Of a stretch of 64,000 nucleotides of DNA, positions 18,658 through 27,216 are shown in pieces. Origin of the DNA: an uncultured Tessaracoccus sp. (GTDB lineage Bacteria > Actinomycetota > Actinomycetes > Propionibacteriales > Propionibacteriaceae); assembly GCF_947255005.1 (NCBI RefSeq), contig NZ_CAMYFI010000006.1, positions 5,876-69,875 on the forward strand, in the 5' to 3' direction. The stretch's first letter is position 1, and the number at the start of each line of letters is the position of its first letter. A program made the translations under genes and the position numbers. The notes under the pieces were generated by a model. That model saw only the letters and a list, made by a program, of their open reading frames with translations, was not told the origin of the DNA and did not search any database.

Positions 18658-20211
18658 GTGATATCCACCATCGATGCGCTTGAAGAGGGTCGCCTGCGCC
18701 GCGACGAACTCACGTCGTGGTTCGTGACGATTGGCATCACGCTGTTCGCGTTCGTGCTGCGGCTCGTCGGGCTCGGGAACCCCAACAAGCTGGCGTTCGA
18801 TGAGACGTACTACGCCAAAGACGGCTGGACGCTCATGCATCACGGCTACGAGCTGGATTGGAAGGAGCACGCCGACGGTCACATCGTCGCGGGCAACATC
18901 GATCAGGTCACCAATAACGCGTCGTTCGTCGTCCATCCCCCACTGGGCAAGGAGCTTATCGGGCTTGGCGAGCTGCTCTTCGGTCTGGATTCCTTCGGCT
19001 GGCGCATCTCGGCGCTCCTCGCCGGCACGTTGCTGGTGATGTTCACCATCCGCATGGCGCGCCGTCTGTCACGCTCGACGATGATCGGCGCGCTCGCGGG
19101 CATCTTGCTCACGTTCGACGGGCTCGCGTTTGTGCTGAGTCGCCTCGCGCTGCTCGATATTTTCCAGGCCATGTTCGCCGTCGCTGGCATTTCGGCGCTG
19201 CTCGCCGACCGCGACTGGTACCGCTACAAACTCGCCAGCGTGCTGCGTGAGCGCGGCCTTCCCGATTTCGACGGCGGGCCGGCGCCGTGGTTCTGGTGGC
19301 GGCCGTGGCGGCTCGTCGCCGGGCTCATGCTGGGCGCGTCGATTGCGGTGAAGTGGAACTCGATGTTCGTGATGGCGGTGTTCGGCATCGTCACCGTCTG
19401 CTGGGACGTCGGCGCGCGCCACCTCGCCGGCGCGAGGCGCCCCTGGATGGCGCTGCTGATCGACGCCCCGCTCGCGTTCGTCCAGATCGTAGTCGTGGGG
19501 CTCGGGGCGTACCTCGCGACGTGGATTCCCTGGCTTCGCACCGACGGCGGATGGGGCCGCGACTACGGCACCCAACATCCAGACGATACGGCGGTGCGCA
19601 TCTTTGGCGACGGCCTCGGCTCGCTGTGGCACTACCACAAGGAGATGTACAACTTTCACACCGGCTCCCACATGATGCAGAACGCCACGCACACCTATGA
19701 GGCACATCCGGCGGGTTGGCTGTTCATGATTCGCACGACGGGGATCGCCGCCGAGAACGACATCAAGCCTGGCGAGCAGGGGTGCACCGCCGTCGATACC
19801 ACCTGCCTGCGCGTGGTGTCTGCGCTGGGCACTCCCCTGCTCTGGTGGGCGGCTGCGATTGCGTTGGTCATTGCGTTGTGGTTGTGGCTCGGGCGGCGCG
19901 ACTGGCGCTTTGCCGTGCCGATCCTGGCGCTCGCGTCGACGTGGCTGCCGTGGTTCCGCTACGCCGACCGGCCGCTGTTCTTCTTCTACGCCATCATGAT
20001 TATTCCGTTCACGGTGACGATTCTCGCGATGGTGCTCGCGCGCTTCCTCGGCCCCGCGGACCATCCCCTGAGACGGCGACGCGCGATCATCGTCGGCATC
20101 ATCGTCGGGCTCATCATCTTGAACTTCGCGTTCATCTACCCCGTGCTCACAAACCAATTGCTGACGCGCCCCGAGTGGCTCATGCGCATGTGGCTAGGCA
20201 CCTGGATCTAG
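18658..20211 (+). CDS. pmt: Polyprenyl-phosphate-mannose:protein mannosyltransferase
   Basis: GT39 integral-membrane enzyme that O-mannosylates secreted proteins, probably using polyprenyl-phosphate-mannose. The start is the GTG at 18658 because the -10 box lies just upstream and the protein aligns from VISTIDALEEGRLRRDEL. FDETYYAKDGWTLM carries the conserved Asp-Glu pair of the first loop. There are about 10-11 hydrophobic segments in 517 aa and an aromatic-rich C-terminal loop. Orthologue by order of Rv1002c. Confidence 0.93.
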   Translation: MISTIDALEEGRLRRDELTSWFVTIGITLFAFVLRLVGLGNPNKLAFDETYYAKDGWTLMHHGYELDWKEHADGHIVAGNIDQVTNNASFVVHPPLGKELIGLGELLFGLDSFGWRISALLAGTLLVMFTIRMARRLSRSTMIGALAGILLTFDGLAFVLSRLALLDIFQAMFAVAGISALLADRDWYRYKLASVLRERGLPDFDGGPAPWFWWRPWRLVAGLMLGASIAVKWNSMFVMAVFGIVTVCWDVGARHLAGARRPWMALLIDAPLAFVQIVVVGLGAYLATWIPWLRTDGGWGRDYGTQHPDDTAVRIFGDGLGSLWHYHKEMYNFHTGSHMMQNATHTYEAHPAGWLFMIRTTGIAAENDIKPGEQGCTAVDTTCLRVVSALGTPLLWWAAAIALVIALWLWLGRRDWRFAVPILALASTWLPWFRYADRPLFFFYAIMIIPFTVTILAMVLARFLGPADHPLRRRRAIIVGIIVGLIILNFAFIYPVLTNQLLTRPEWLMRMWLGTWI

Positions 20212-20220
20212 CGAGCCCGG

Positions 20221-20256
20221 GTGGTTGAGTAGCGGCTGTATGCGGCGTATCGATCC
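20221..20256. repeat. REP-like palindrome (GGTTGAGTAGC type)
   Basis: GTGGTTGAGTAGC followed by GGCGTATCGA is the extragenic palindrome common in high-GC actinobacteria; this copy is degenerate at its right end. It follows the pmt stop. Confidence 0.6.
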
Positions 20257-20290
20257 TTCCATGGGTTTTACAAGTGATCAACCGTCGTCG

Positions 20291-20370
20291 AACTTCAAAA
20301 TCCGTACGCAGTTTGACCAAACACCCCAAAATCGGGTCCTTCATCTCATCTGCGTACGGATTTTGAAGTT
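20291..20370. repeat. Long intergenic hairpin H7 (20-bp perfect stem)
   Basis: Arms 20291-20310 and 20351-20370 pair perfectly around a 40-nt loop containing CACCCCAAAATCGGG, the loop motif shared with H6 and, in reverse complement, H4/H5. The stem sequence is unrelated to those copies apart from a similar AA-rich start. It lies between convergent pmt and the FAD oxidoreductase gene. Confidence 0.87.
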
Positions 20371-20385
20371 TTTCAGTCGGCGCAT

Positions 20386-20417
20386 CTCGATACGCGGCTT
20401 CGCCGCTACTCGATGAC
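20386..20417. repeat. REP-like palindrome, partial
   Basis: TCTCGATACGCGGCTT and CGCCGCTACTCGATGA form the GGTTGAGTAGC-type palindrome in the opposite orientation, with a short GC stem. It lies directly after hairpin H7. Confidence 0.55.
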
Positions 20418-20440
20418 CGGGGAGCGGGCCGCCTTGACCC

Positions 20441-20481
20441 CGGTGGTTGAGTAGCGCCCGAAGGGCGCGTATCGAAACCAC
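20441..20481. repeat. REP-like palindrome, best copy
   Basis: CGGTGGTTGAGTAGCGCCC, AAG, then GGGCGCGTATCGAAACCAC forms a clear hairpin whose outer parts match the widespread actinobacterial REP consensus. It lies just beyond the 3' end of the FAD oxidoreductase gene. Confidence 0.7.
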
Positions 20482-20492
20482 ACCCGAGCCCC

Positions 20493-21569
20493 TCACAGGC
20501 GGCTGAGCACCCAGCTTTTCACACCCGCGCGCACGCGGCGGGTCAGCGGGAGCGCGCGCCCGTCGCGTCGCACACCGATCAGCGTCTCCGCAAGCCACAG
20601 CCCCGAGGCTGTGCCGTTCATTAGCTCGCCGCGACCGTTGCCGCGCGCGTAGTAGCCTCCGGGAATCGCGGAGGCCCCGACGACGGGACGGCCGTGGTCG
20701 GAGGGGTCGATCGCGAGCTGGCCACTGGCCACGATTTCTGCGCCTTGGCTAGCCAGATCGTCCTCCAGCTCTGCCCTGGCCGCGTCGATACCGCTCGGCG
20801 TCGACTTCCGACCCACCACCAGTTGCGTGTCCTCGTCGGGGCGGATCAACCACGCTGGCCCGTCGGCGCGCAGCTCCACCCACCCGACGGGTTCCGCCAG
20901 CCGCGCGGTCACCGTCGGAATCCATTGGGCCGGGCTCACGCGCGCCACTCGCCCCCACGGGGAGACGCCGAGGGTGTCCACGCACGCGACGGCCTTCAAC
21001 GCCCCCGGTTCGCGCGCCCAGGCGAGATTGTTGCGGTATGCCACGCCGGTCACGCCTTCGGAGCGCCGGATGTGCGTGGTGGTAACGCCGTACAGCACCT
21101 GCGCGCCGGCGTCCAAGCACTGCTGCAGCAGCGCCGTCGCGTACTCGAATGGATCCACCACGAGCGCCGGCGAGGTGAGCGCCCGGTCGGCGACGTCGAC
21201 GTCTGCACCAGCGCGCGAGAAGAGCTGCGCGAACTGCCGCAGTTGCATGAACGACGCGTCGCCCAGGGAGCGGTCGACGAACCCCAGCGCGCGCCCCTCG
21301 ACGCCGGCCTCGGCGATGACCTGCCGGATAAACCCAGTGCCGTGGACGTTGCGGGCGATGTGCTCGATGGTGACGTCGTCGCCGTATTCGCTGCGCATGT
21401 CTGCGACGGTGGACGCGTGCCCGGCGGCAGCCACGCCGTGTCCGATGGCGGCGCTGCGGTGCTCCAGGTTCGGGTCGAGTACCACGACGTCGAACCCTTC
21501 GCGCGCGAGTGTTCGGGCGGCGGTGAGGCCTGCCACCGTTGCTCCAAGTACCACCACGTCATGGATCAT
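20493..21569 (-). CDS. FAD-dependent oxidoreductase, substrate unknown
   Basis: The N-terminal dinucleotide-binding fold VVVLGATVAGLTAARTLA has the Rossmann glycines, with Val where a third Gly is common. EHRSAAIGHGVAAAGHAS resembles the FAD pyrophosphate region of DAO-type amine or amino-acid oxidases. The C-terminal GYYARGNGRGELMNGTASG is the second FAD-binding segment. The product is 358 aa from the ATG at 21569; an upstream GTG would add three residues. It is divergent from a flavin reductase that could supply reduced flavin, but this link is only positional. Confidence 0.75.
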   Translation of the reverse strand: MIHDVVVLGATVAGLTAARTLAREGFDVVVLDPNLEHRSAAIGHGVAAAGHASTVADMRSEYGDDVTIEHIARNVHGTGFIRQVIAEAGVEGRALGFVDRSLGDASFMQLRQFAQLFSRAGADVDVADRALTSPALVVDPFEYATALLQQCLDAGAQVLYGVTTTHIRRSEGVTGVAYRNNLAWAREPGALKAVACVDTLGVSPWGRVARVSPAQWIPTVTARLAEPVGWVELRADGPAWLIRPDEDTQLVVGRKSTPSGIDAARAELEDDLASQGAEIVASGQLAIDPSDHGRPVVGASAIPGGYYARGNGRGELMNGTASGLWLAETLIGVRRDGRALPLTRRVRAGVKSWVLSRL

Positions 21570-21576
21570 GACCCCC

Positions 21577-21599
21577 ACTGTACTCGCAGGCGCTAGGAT
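21577..21599. promoter_or_regulatory. Divergent promoter region (oxidoreductase/flavin reductase)
   Basis: On the minus strand TACAGT (21582-21577) lies 7 nt before the ATG of the oxidoreductase, again a leaderless layout. On the plus strand TAGGAT (21594-21599) can serve the flavin reductase, which has its own ribosome-binding site. Confidence 0.45.
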
Positions 21600-21624
21600 T
21601 CCCGGCGTCTACCGAGGAGGATTA

Positions 21625-22122
21625 TTGTCTGCGCTCGAGCAGGATTTTCGCGACGCCATGTCGCGCGTGCCCGCGCCCGTCGCGATAGTGACAGCGCTGG
21701 TCGACGGTGTCCCGCAAGGCACGACGGTGTCGGCGTTCTCGTCGTTGTCGTTGACGCCGCCGATGGTCATCGTCGCGCTCGATAATCGGGGCGCCATGCG
21801 CGACCACGTGGCCGCTGCCGGGCATCTCGGGCTCAATATCTTGGCGGGCGACCAGGCCGACCTCGGGGCCCGGTTCGCCTCAGACCACGACCGGTTCGAT
21901 GGCGTCGAATGGGAACTGGCCGACGGGGTGCCCCGCCTCGCGGGCATCGCGGCGTTCGTGCGGTGCGACGGCATCCAGTTTCTGCCGGGCGGTGACCACA
22001 CCGTCGTGCTCGGCACTGCCGCGGAAGCGCGCTCGTACAAGGAGGAGTCCTTGTCGTACCACCTTCGGGCGTTCCATTCGGTACCTGCACGCCTGCCGCT
22101 GCCCACCGCCGAGCCGCGCTAG
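21625..22122 (+). CDS. Flavin reductase-like FMN-binding protein
   Basis: Members of this family reduce FMN with NAD(P)H and pass it to monooxygenases. FRDAMSRVPAPVAIVTA, GTTVSAFSSLSLTPPMV and HLGLNILAGDQADLGARFA follow the usual order of the split-barrel flavin reductases. The TTG at 21625 is chosen because GAGGAGG lies seven bases upstream. The product is 165 aa, normal length. It is transcribed toward sdaA. Confidence 0.9.
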   Translation: MSALEQDFRDAMSRVPAPVAIVTALVDGVPQGTTVSAFSSLSLTPPMVIVALDNRGAMRDHVAAAGHLGLNILAGDQADLGARFASDHDRFDGVEWELADGVPRLAGIAAFVRCDGIQFLPGGDHTVVLGTAAEARSYKEESLSYHLRAFHSVPARLPLPTAEPR

Positions 22123-22158
22123 GCCGCGCATCCCGCCACGGTGTGGGGCCTAGGCCGG

Positions 22159-22164
22159 TACAGT
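22159..22164 (+). promoter_or_regulatory. -10 box of a leaderless sdaA transcript
   Basis: TACAGT ends 6 nt before the GTG at 22171, and no Shine-Dalgarno sequence is present. This is the same arrangement as upstream of pmt. Confidence 0.5.
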
Positions 22165-22170
22165 AGCCGT

Positions 22171-23580
22171 GTGACCACCGCCGTTCAGTTGTCGTCCGCC
22201 ACGCGCGTAGCGGACATGTTCAAAATCGGCATCGGGCCGTCGTCGTCGCACACTGTCGGGCCTATGCGTGCCGCCGCGTTGTTTGCCGAGCGCCTCCACG
22301 GCCTACCGGTGGCGCGGGTCACGGCTCGCTTGTGCGGCAGCCTCGGCTCCACCGGCCGAGGCCACATGACCGACCGCGCTGTGCTGCTCGGCCTGCAAGG
22401 CTATGACCCGCAAACCGTGCCCGCGGACATCGTCGCCGACTGTCTGCGCCTGATCGAAGAGCGTGGACATATCAACATCTGCGGCGCCGAGGTGCCGCTC
22501 GACTTTGAGCGCGACATCATCTTCGAACCCCGCACCATCCTCCCCTTCCACGTCAACGGCCTCGTCTTCAACGCCTACGACGCCGCCGGCAACGAGCTCG
22601 CCCACGGCACCTACTTCTCCACCGGGGGCGGGTTCGTGAGTGAGCAGGTCGACGACGGACACGTCGTGAGCCTCGACGCGCAGCCCGCCGACGCGATTCC
22701 CGAGCCGTTCCAGTACAACAACGCCGGAACGCTGCTGCGCCTGTGCGAGGTCGAGGGGCTCTCGATCTCCGACGTGGCCCGCGCCAACAACGGCGACGGC
22801 GACGAGCTCGACGCCTATCTCGACCTCATCCACCGCACAATGAACGAGTGCATCGAGGCCGGCATGTCCGCGACGGGCATCCTCCCCGGCGGGCTGAACG
22901 TGCCCCGTCGGGCGCGACGTCTGAAGGAGCAGCTGATGAGCCGCGACGGGGAACGCGGGCCGAGCTGGCAGTCGTCGAATGACCCGATGGCGGGCATCGA
23001 CTGGGTGAACCTGTACGCCCTGGCGGTGAACGAGCAGAACGCTGCGGGGCAGCGAGTTGTGACTGCCCCGACGAACGGCGCCGCCGGCGTGATCCCCGCC
23101 GTCTTGCGATACTACGAGCGATTCGTTCCGGGCGCTGACCGCGAAGGCATCCGGCGTTTCCTGCTGGCCGCTGCCACCGTCGGCTCCATCATCAAGGCGA
23201 ACGCCTCGATCGCTGGCGCTGAAGTGGGTTGTCAGGGCGAGGTTGGGTCGGCGTCGGCCATGGCCGCCGCGGGCCTCGCCGAGGCGCTGGGTGGCTCCCC
23301 GCTGCAGGTCGAGAATGCCGCCGAGATCGCGATGGAGCACTCGCTGGGGCTGACCTGCGATCCGGTTGCCGGCCTGGTGCAGATCCCCTGCATCGAGCGC
23401 AACGCCATCGCCGCAGTGAAGGCCATCAATGCGGCGCGCATGGCAATGTGGAGCGACGGGCGCCACCAGGTGTCACTCGACACCGCAATCCGAACCATGC
23501 GCGACACCGGCAGAGACATGCTCAGCAAGTACAAAGAAACCTCCGAAGGCGGCCTGGCCGTCAACGTCATCGAGTGCTGA
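22171..23580 (+). CDS. sdaA: L-serine ammonia-lyase, iron-sulfur type, single chain
   Basis: Deaminates L-serine to pyruvate using a [4Fe-4S] cluster. The beta domain comes first ([20 protein letters not shown]) and the alpha domain second, with [35 protein letters not shown] and the extreme C-terminal Cys (NVIEC) that can act as internal cluster ligand in this family. The product is 469 aa from the leaderless GTG. It is the last core gene before tRNA-Ala. Confidence 0.96.
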   Translation: MTTAVQLSSATRVADMFKIGIGPSSSHTVGPMRAAALFAERLHGLPVARVTARLCGSLGSTGRGHMTDRAVLLGLQGYDPQTVPADIVADCLRLIEERGHINICGAEVPLDFERDIIFEPRTILPFHVNGLVFNAYDAAGNELAHGTYFSTGGGFVSEQVDDGHVVSLDAQPADAIPEPFQYNNAGTLLRLCEVEGLSISDVARANNGDGDELDAYLDLIHRTMNECIEAGMSATGILPGGLNVPRRARRLKEQLMSRDGERGPSWQSSNDPMAGIDWVNLYALAVNEQNAAGQRVVTAPTNGAAGVIPAVLRYYERFVPGADREGIRRFLLAAATVGSIIKANASIAGAEVGCQGEVGSASAMAAAGLAEALGGSPLQVENAAEIAMEHSLGLTCDPVAGLVQIPCIERNAIAAVKAINAARMAMWSDGRHQVSLDTAIRTMRDTGRDMLSKYKETSEGGLAVNVIEC

Positions 23581-23590
23581 CCCACCCCGG

Positions 23591-23620
23591 TTGGTCCGCC
23601 ACGTGAGCGCGTGGTAAATT
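23591..23620 (+). promoter_or_regulatory. Likely promoter of tRNA-Ala
   Basis: TTGGTC (23591-23596), an 18-bp spacer and TAAATT (23615-23620) lie 12 bp before the tRNA 5' end. Confidence 0.5.
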
Positions 23621-23632
23621 AGCTCCTCGCCT

Positions 23633-23705
23633 GGGGCTATGGCGCAGTTGGTAGCGCGTCTCGTTCGCAATGAGAAGGTCAGGGGTTCGAATCCCCTTAG
23701 CTCCA
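23633..23705 (+). tRNA. tRNA-Ala(CGC)
   Basis: All arms pair: acceptor GGGGCTA/TAGCTCC (one G:U), D arm GCGC/GCGC, anticodon arm TCTCG-TTCGCAA-TGAGA with anticodon CGC, T arm AGGGG-TTCGAAT-CCCCT, discriminator A, no encoded CCA. The last 16 bases including the 3' flank are repeated at 25142-25157, marking it as the integration target of the accessory region. Confidence 0.96.
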
Positions 23706-23709
23706 CGTA
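23694..23709 (+). other. Attachment site 1 (tRNA-Ala 3' end)
   Basis: CCCTTAGCTCCACGTA covers the T-arm/acceptor 3' strand and flank. The same 16 bases occur at 25142-25157, and the core AGCTCCAC recurs at 29792 and 46863, with a one-base variant at 61767. Confidence 0.75.
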
Positions 23710-25085
23710 TGTCATGAGTCGCGTCATGCTTGACGCATGAGTCGCGACATGCTGGACGGATCGGCATCCCAGTTGTTTTTGTTCTGGGGTGCCGGTTTTG
23801 TTCATTTGGGGTGAAATGGTGGGTCGCCGTGTTTCCAGTAGGCCTTTTGGTAGTCGCGGGCGGTGTCGATGTAGTGCTCGGTGAGAACTTCTCCGGTTTC
23901 AACCAGTGATGTGGTGATGTGGTTGTCGGTGATGACCATGAGGATTTTCTTGTGTTTGTAGGCGCGTCCGATGCCGAGGTGGAAAAGTTTGCCGGCGTAG
24001 CGCACGCTGACTTTGCCGTTTTTGTCGACTGTGTCGTTTCGGGTTCGCCATTCTTTTTTGGGGTTGTCGTTGGGCGTGGCTTTGACTCCGGTGGTGTATG
24101 CCTGCTGTGGGGTGCGTCTGCCCAGGGCGCGGTGGGGTCGGGTGCAGTTGTAGTTTTGGCGAAACTCATTGAGGAGTTGTTGCAGCTCATCAATGGTTTG
24201 TGCTGGGGGTCGGGCTTTGATCCATTTTTTGAGGGTTTGGTGGAACCGCTCAATTTTTCCTTGGGTTTGGGGGTGGCCCGGCCGGCCGTTTTTCTGTTGG
24301 ATTTTGTGTGCGACGAGCACTTTTTCGAACGCGTTTCTCCCACCTTTGCGCCCGGCTAGGCGTGCGGTGAACACCAGTCCGTTGTCCGTCAGCGTGGATG
24401 CTGGTGGGCCGTATGTGTGGATTAAACGTGTGAGTTCGGCGGCGACGGCGGGGCCTGTGAATGCGGCGGCCGCGGTGATTGACAACAGGTATCGCGAGTG
24501 GTCATCGAGGAAGTCGAGGACTTCAACGCGTGTGTTGTCGGCAAGGAAGAGGTGGGTGATGTCGGCTTGCCAGCATTCGTTGGGTATTGCGGCCTCGAAG
24601 CGGATGTAGGAGCTTTTTGGCTTCTTTTGCGGCTGCGGGGTGATCAAGCCTTCGTTGGTGAGGATGCGACGGATCGTCGAAGTTGACGGGGCACGTTTGC
24701 CGGCCTGTTCGAGGTGGTAGGTGATGGTTTCGGGTCCTGCGTCAAGTCCGTGCCGGGTGAGCTGTTTGCGGATGTCGATGATTTCGTTGCGTAACGCGTC
24801 CGGTAGCGCGTGTGGGTGGGTGTGAGGGGCACGCGATTTCGGTGCGATTGCCTCGGCGCCGCCTGCGTCGTAGGCGTTGAGGATCTGGTGGACGCGTTGG
24901 CGTGAGATGCCAAAGCGCTTGGCGACGTTGGTGGGTGTGCCGCCTTGGTCTCTGACAGCTGTGACGATGGCGAGGTTGCGGTTGGGACTGTTCATGGTGT
25001 CAAACATGTCCCGACTCACCAGTCAAGCGTCACCGACACGGCTGAGGTAACCCTAAGTGTCAACAATGACGCGACTGACCTGTCA
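23710..25085 (-). mobile_element. IS481-family insertion sequence
   Basis: The element comprises a DDE transposase gene and ends carrying repeated motifs of the type GAGTCGCGWCATGCTTGAC: two at the left end (from about 23715 and 23737) and two inverted at the right end (about 25004-25025 and 25056-25084). The left end abuts the tRNA-Ala attachment sequence. The exact termini are uncertain by several bases, and I see no clear target duplication. Confidence 0.75.
23802..25019 (-). CDS. IS481-family transposase
   Basis: A 405-aa protein with an N-terminal HTH (NVAKRFGISRQRVHQILNAY) and a second HTH, then an rve integrase core: WQADITHLFLADN (first Asp), TLTDNGLVFTA (second Asp) and HPQTQGKIERFHQTLK (Glu). 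The C-terminal IS481 extension is present. The frame looks complete, so the element may be active. Confidence 0.93.
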   Translation of the reverse strand: MSRDMFDTMNSPNRNLAIVTAVRDQGGTPTNVAKRFGISRQRVHQILNAYDAGGAEAIAPKSRAPHTHPHALPDALRNEIIDIRKQLTRHGLDAGPETITYHLEQAGKRAPSTSTIRRILTNEGLITPQPQKKPKSSYIRFEAAIPNECWQADITHLFLADNTRVEVLDFLDDHSRYLLSITAAAAFTGPAVAAELTRLIHTYGPPASTLTDNGLVFTARLAGRKGGRNAFEKVLVAHKIQQKNGRPGHPQTQGKIERFHQTLKKWIKARPPAQTIDELQQLLNEFRQNYNCTRPHRALGRRTPQQAYTTGVKATPNDNPKKEWRTRNDTVDKNGKVSVRYAGKLFHLGIGRAYKHKKILMVITDNHITTSLVETGEVLTEHYIDTARDYQKAYWKHGDPPFHPK

Positions 25086-25141
25086 AGGATCACAACGCCT
25101 TCCCCAGGCACACCCCGTCAAATATGTCGTGACCTCAGACA

Positions 25142-25157
25142 CCCTTAGCTCCACGTA
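25142..25157 (+). other. Attachment site 2 (duplicated tRNA-Ala 3' end)
   Basis: An exact 16-bp copy of the tRNA-Ala end. To its right, GTAAGATGAGAAAATCGAAA and the following hairpin match the DNA right of the core at 61774, where it is the 3' end of a serine recombinase gene. So this is the left end of an integrated element whose recombinase is otherwise lost. Confidence 0.75.
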
Positions 25158-25260
25158 AGATGAGAAAATCGAAACTTGCCCCGCCTGAAGGCGGGGCAGT
25201 TTTGTTTCTGCGGTGACGTGGGCCGGGGCATCGATGGTGGTGTGGGCGAGAATCCGAGTG
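25147..25260 (-). pseudogene. Relic of the 3' end of a serine recombinase gene
   Basis: Read on the minus strand, the last residues before the core are GKFRFSHLTWS followed by a stop within AGCTCCAC. The same ending with Thr for Ser occurs at 61768-61800, where more of the recombinase remains. Only about 110 bp survives here before the response-regulator gene. Confidence 0.6.
25178..25208. terminator. Bidirectional terminator-like hairpin at element end
   Basis: GCCCCGCC-TGAA-GGCGGGGC is an 8-bp GC stem followed by AGTTTTGTTTCT on the plus strand and by a T-rich stretch on the minus strand. It lies at the end of the recombinase relic and is conserved at 61798-61817. Confidence 0.7.
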
Positions 25261-25938
25261 TCATAGCCCTGCTCTGTGCCAGTGCACGGCGATCTGGACG
25301 CGGTCGCGGAGGTTGAGCTTGGTGAGGATGCGGCTGACGTTGCGTCGTACGGATGCGGGTTCGATGGCGAGCCTTTCGGCGATTTCGGTGTTGGACTCGC
25401 CGTCGGCGATGAGGCGAGCGATGTCGCGTTCTCGGGGTGTGAGTAGGTCGAACAGTGCTCGCATCTCGGTTTGCTGGTGGTGGGGGAGGGCGCGGGGGAT
25501 TCCGCGTTCGATGACTTGACGGGTGATGCGTGGGGTGAGGATGGCGTCGCCGCGGGCGACGGCTTCGACCGCGGCGATGAGATCGGGGGTGCGGATGTCT
25601 TTGAGGAGGTACCCGGACGCGCCGGCGGTGAGGGCTCCGAAGGCATAGTCGTCCTCGTCGTACGTGGTTAGGACCAGGACTTTCACGGACGGGTACGTTC
25701 GGGTGATCCGACGAGTGGTTTCGATGCCGTCGAGCACCGGCATGCGTACATCCATGAGGACCACATCGGGGAACGGCATGGCTTGGTCTTGCGTGGCGGT
25801 GAGCAGGTCGAGAGCTTCATGGCCATTGCTGGCTTCAGCGGTGACGGTGAGGTTCGGGCTACGTCGGAGCATGAGGGCGAATCCTCGGCGTGCTATGGCC
25901 TGGTCATCAACCAGCATGATGCGCAGGGGCTCAGGCAT
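25261..25938 (-). CDS. NarL/LuxR-family response regulator
   Basis: The receiver domain (residues 1-120) has acidic residues near D11-D12, phospho-acceptor D63 in DVVLMDVRMP, and K at LLKDIRTPDLI. The C-terminal LuxR HTH reads LTPRERDIARLIADGESNTEIAERL. The product is 225 aa from the ATG at 25938, which lies inside the end of the histidine-kinase gene (8-bp overlap). It is the last gene of the minus-strand cassette ABC ATPase-permease-kinase-regulator, so it likely controls that transporter. Confidence 0.93.
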   Translation of the reverse strand: MPEPLRIMLVDDQAIARRGFALMLRRSPNLTVTAEASNGHEALDLLTATQDQAMPFPDVVLMDVRMPVLDGIETTRRITRTYPSVKVLVLTTYDEDDYAFGALTAGASGYLLKDIRTPDLIAAVEAVARGDAILTPRITRQVIERGIPRALPHHQQTEMRALFDLLTPRERDIARLIADGESNTEIAERLAIEPASVRRNVSRILTKLNLRDRVQIAVHWHRAGL

Positions 25939-27166
25939 CGTCGTACTCCTCGTTCGATACGTGCGGTAGCTCGGCGTCGACGATCCACTCGTCGGGCTCG
26001 CCGGGGCCAGCATTGAACGTGCCGCCCTGGCTGGTGACTCGATGGGAGAGGCTCCGCAGCCCACTGCCCGGCTCTTGGCTTTCAGACGAACGCGGGTGCC
26101 CATGGCTGCGAATGGTAATCCGGACGCCGTTAGCCGTGTGGTGGTCGATGGCGATGGATGCCCGTTTGAGGGGCTCGGTGTGGCGCACCGCGTTGGTGAG
26201 GGCTTCACGGACGATAGTGAAGCCGAGATCGGCGACGGCCGACTCCTCGGGGCATCGTCCGGTCTCGGTTACCGTGACGGGGATGTCGAGGGCTCGGATG
26301 CGATCGGCCACAGCGTGGACATCGTCCCAGCTATACCGGCGGGGCTGGTCCGCAGCGGTTGCGGCCGGGTTCTCGAGGCGCCCGAGCAGGGCGACGGCGC
26401 GCCTGGTCTCGGTGAGGCCTTCGCGCGCCAGTGTCTCGATGTCCTCCAGCGATTCGTCGAGCTCTGGATTCTCGGTGGCCCCGGAGAGGCCCTGGGCGAG
26501 AGCGATGATGGCGGTCAGATTATGCCCGACGCTGTCGTGGAGCTCGGCGGCGATGCGCGTGCGCGCCATGGCCTGGTTCCGTTGGGCGGCGATGATGCGA
26601 GCGCGCTCAGCATCATGGCGGGACTGCTTCGTGGCCGTTCTCCAGCCGCGCACGCTGCGCGCCCCGATCCCGGCCAGGGCACTGAGCGCCGCCACGCTCA
26701 GCTGGCCGGTGAACTCGTCGACGACAGTTGTCGTCGCCACCATCCACGAACTGGCGAGCATACCGAGGCAGGTCGCTGCGATCGAGCCCGCGACCGAGGT
26801 TACATCGGTGTCGGCGACCACGCGGAACAGCGCGAACAACAGCGGAAAGGCGACATAGTTGTGCATCTCCACCGTGGACGCGGCGAGATACACGCTGCCG
26901 GAGAGCACCAGCACGGGCACTGGGTGACGGAGGCACCACAACAGCACGGCACCTGCGAGTATCACCGTGATCGTGACGGTTGCAGCTCCGGGAACCGACT
27001 GGATGAGATCGAACGCCACCCCGTCACGAGGGCTTCCGGCAAACAGGAGCCTGGCTACGAGCACGGCCTGGAAAGCGACGCAGGACAACACCATCACCAG
27101 CCACGCTGTGCCGGCATCCCGACGCTCGCGACGGGTCTGATCGAACCAGTCCCGAACAGCCTGCAC
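25931..27166 (-). CDS. Sensor histidine kinase, DesK/NarX type
   Basis: Five or six hydrophobic segments in the N-terminal half, then the HisKA_3 dimerisation box ELHDSVGHNLTAIIALAQ with phospho-accepting His at about residue 210, and a HATPase_c domain (REALTNAVRHTEP; GSGLRSLSHRV). The product is 411 aa. There is no large extracellular sensor domain; such kinases often sense through a partner transporter, which lies directly upstream here. Confidence 0.92.
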   Translation of the reverse strand: MQAVRDWFDQTRRERRDAGTAWLVMVLSCVAFQAVLVARLLFAGSPRDGVAFDLIQSVPGAATVTITVILAGAVLLWCLRHPVPVLVLSGSVYLAASTVEMHNYVAFPLLFALFRVVADTDVTSVAGSIAATCLGMLASSWMVATTTVVDEFTGQLSVAALSALAGIGARSVRGWRTATKQSRHDAERARIIAAQRNQAMARTRIAAELHDSVGHNLTAIIALAQGLSGATENPELDESLEDIETLAREGLTETRRAVALLGRLENPAATAADQPRRYSWDDVHAVADRIRALDIPVTVTETGRCPEESAVADLGFTIVREALTNAVRHTEPLKRASIAIDHHTANGVRITIRSHGHPRSSESQEPGSGLRSLSHRVTSQGGTFNAGPGEPDEWIVDAELPHVSNEEYDDA

Positions 27167-27216
27167 CGCTGCTCCTTCCCAGAACTCGACTGCTGATGAT
27201 TACTCTTACCAGTGTT

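Noticed and set aside
19069..20157. 362-codon minus-strand frame opposite pmt
   Set aside because: Arg/Pro/Glu-rich shadow of the membrane protein; no start signal or known motif.
22303..23466. 387-codon minus-strand frame opposite sdaA
   Set aside because: Shadow frame; the plus strand has complete serine dehydratase motifs.
25142..25157. A second tRNA-Ala gene
   Set aside because: Only 16 bases of the 3' end are present; no D or anticodon arm precedes them.
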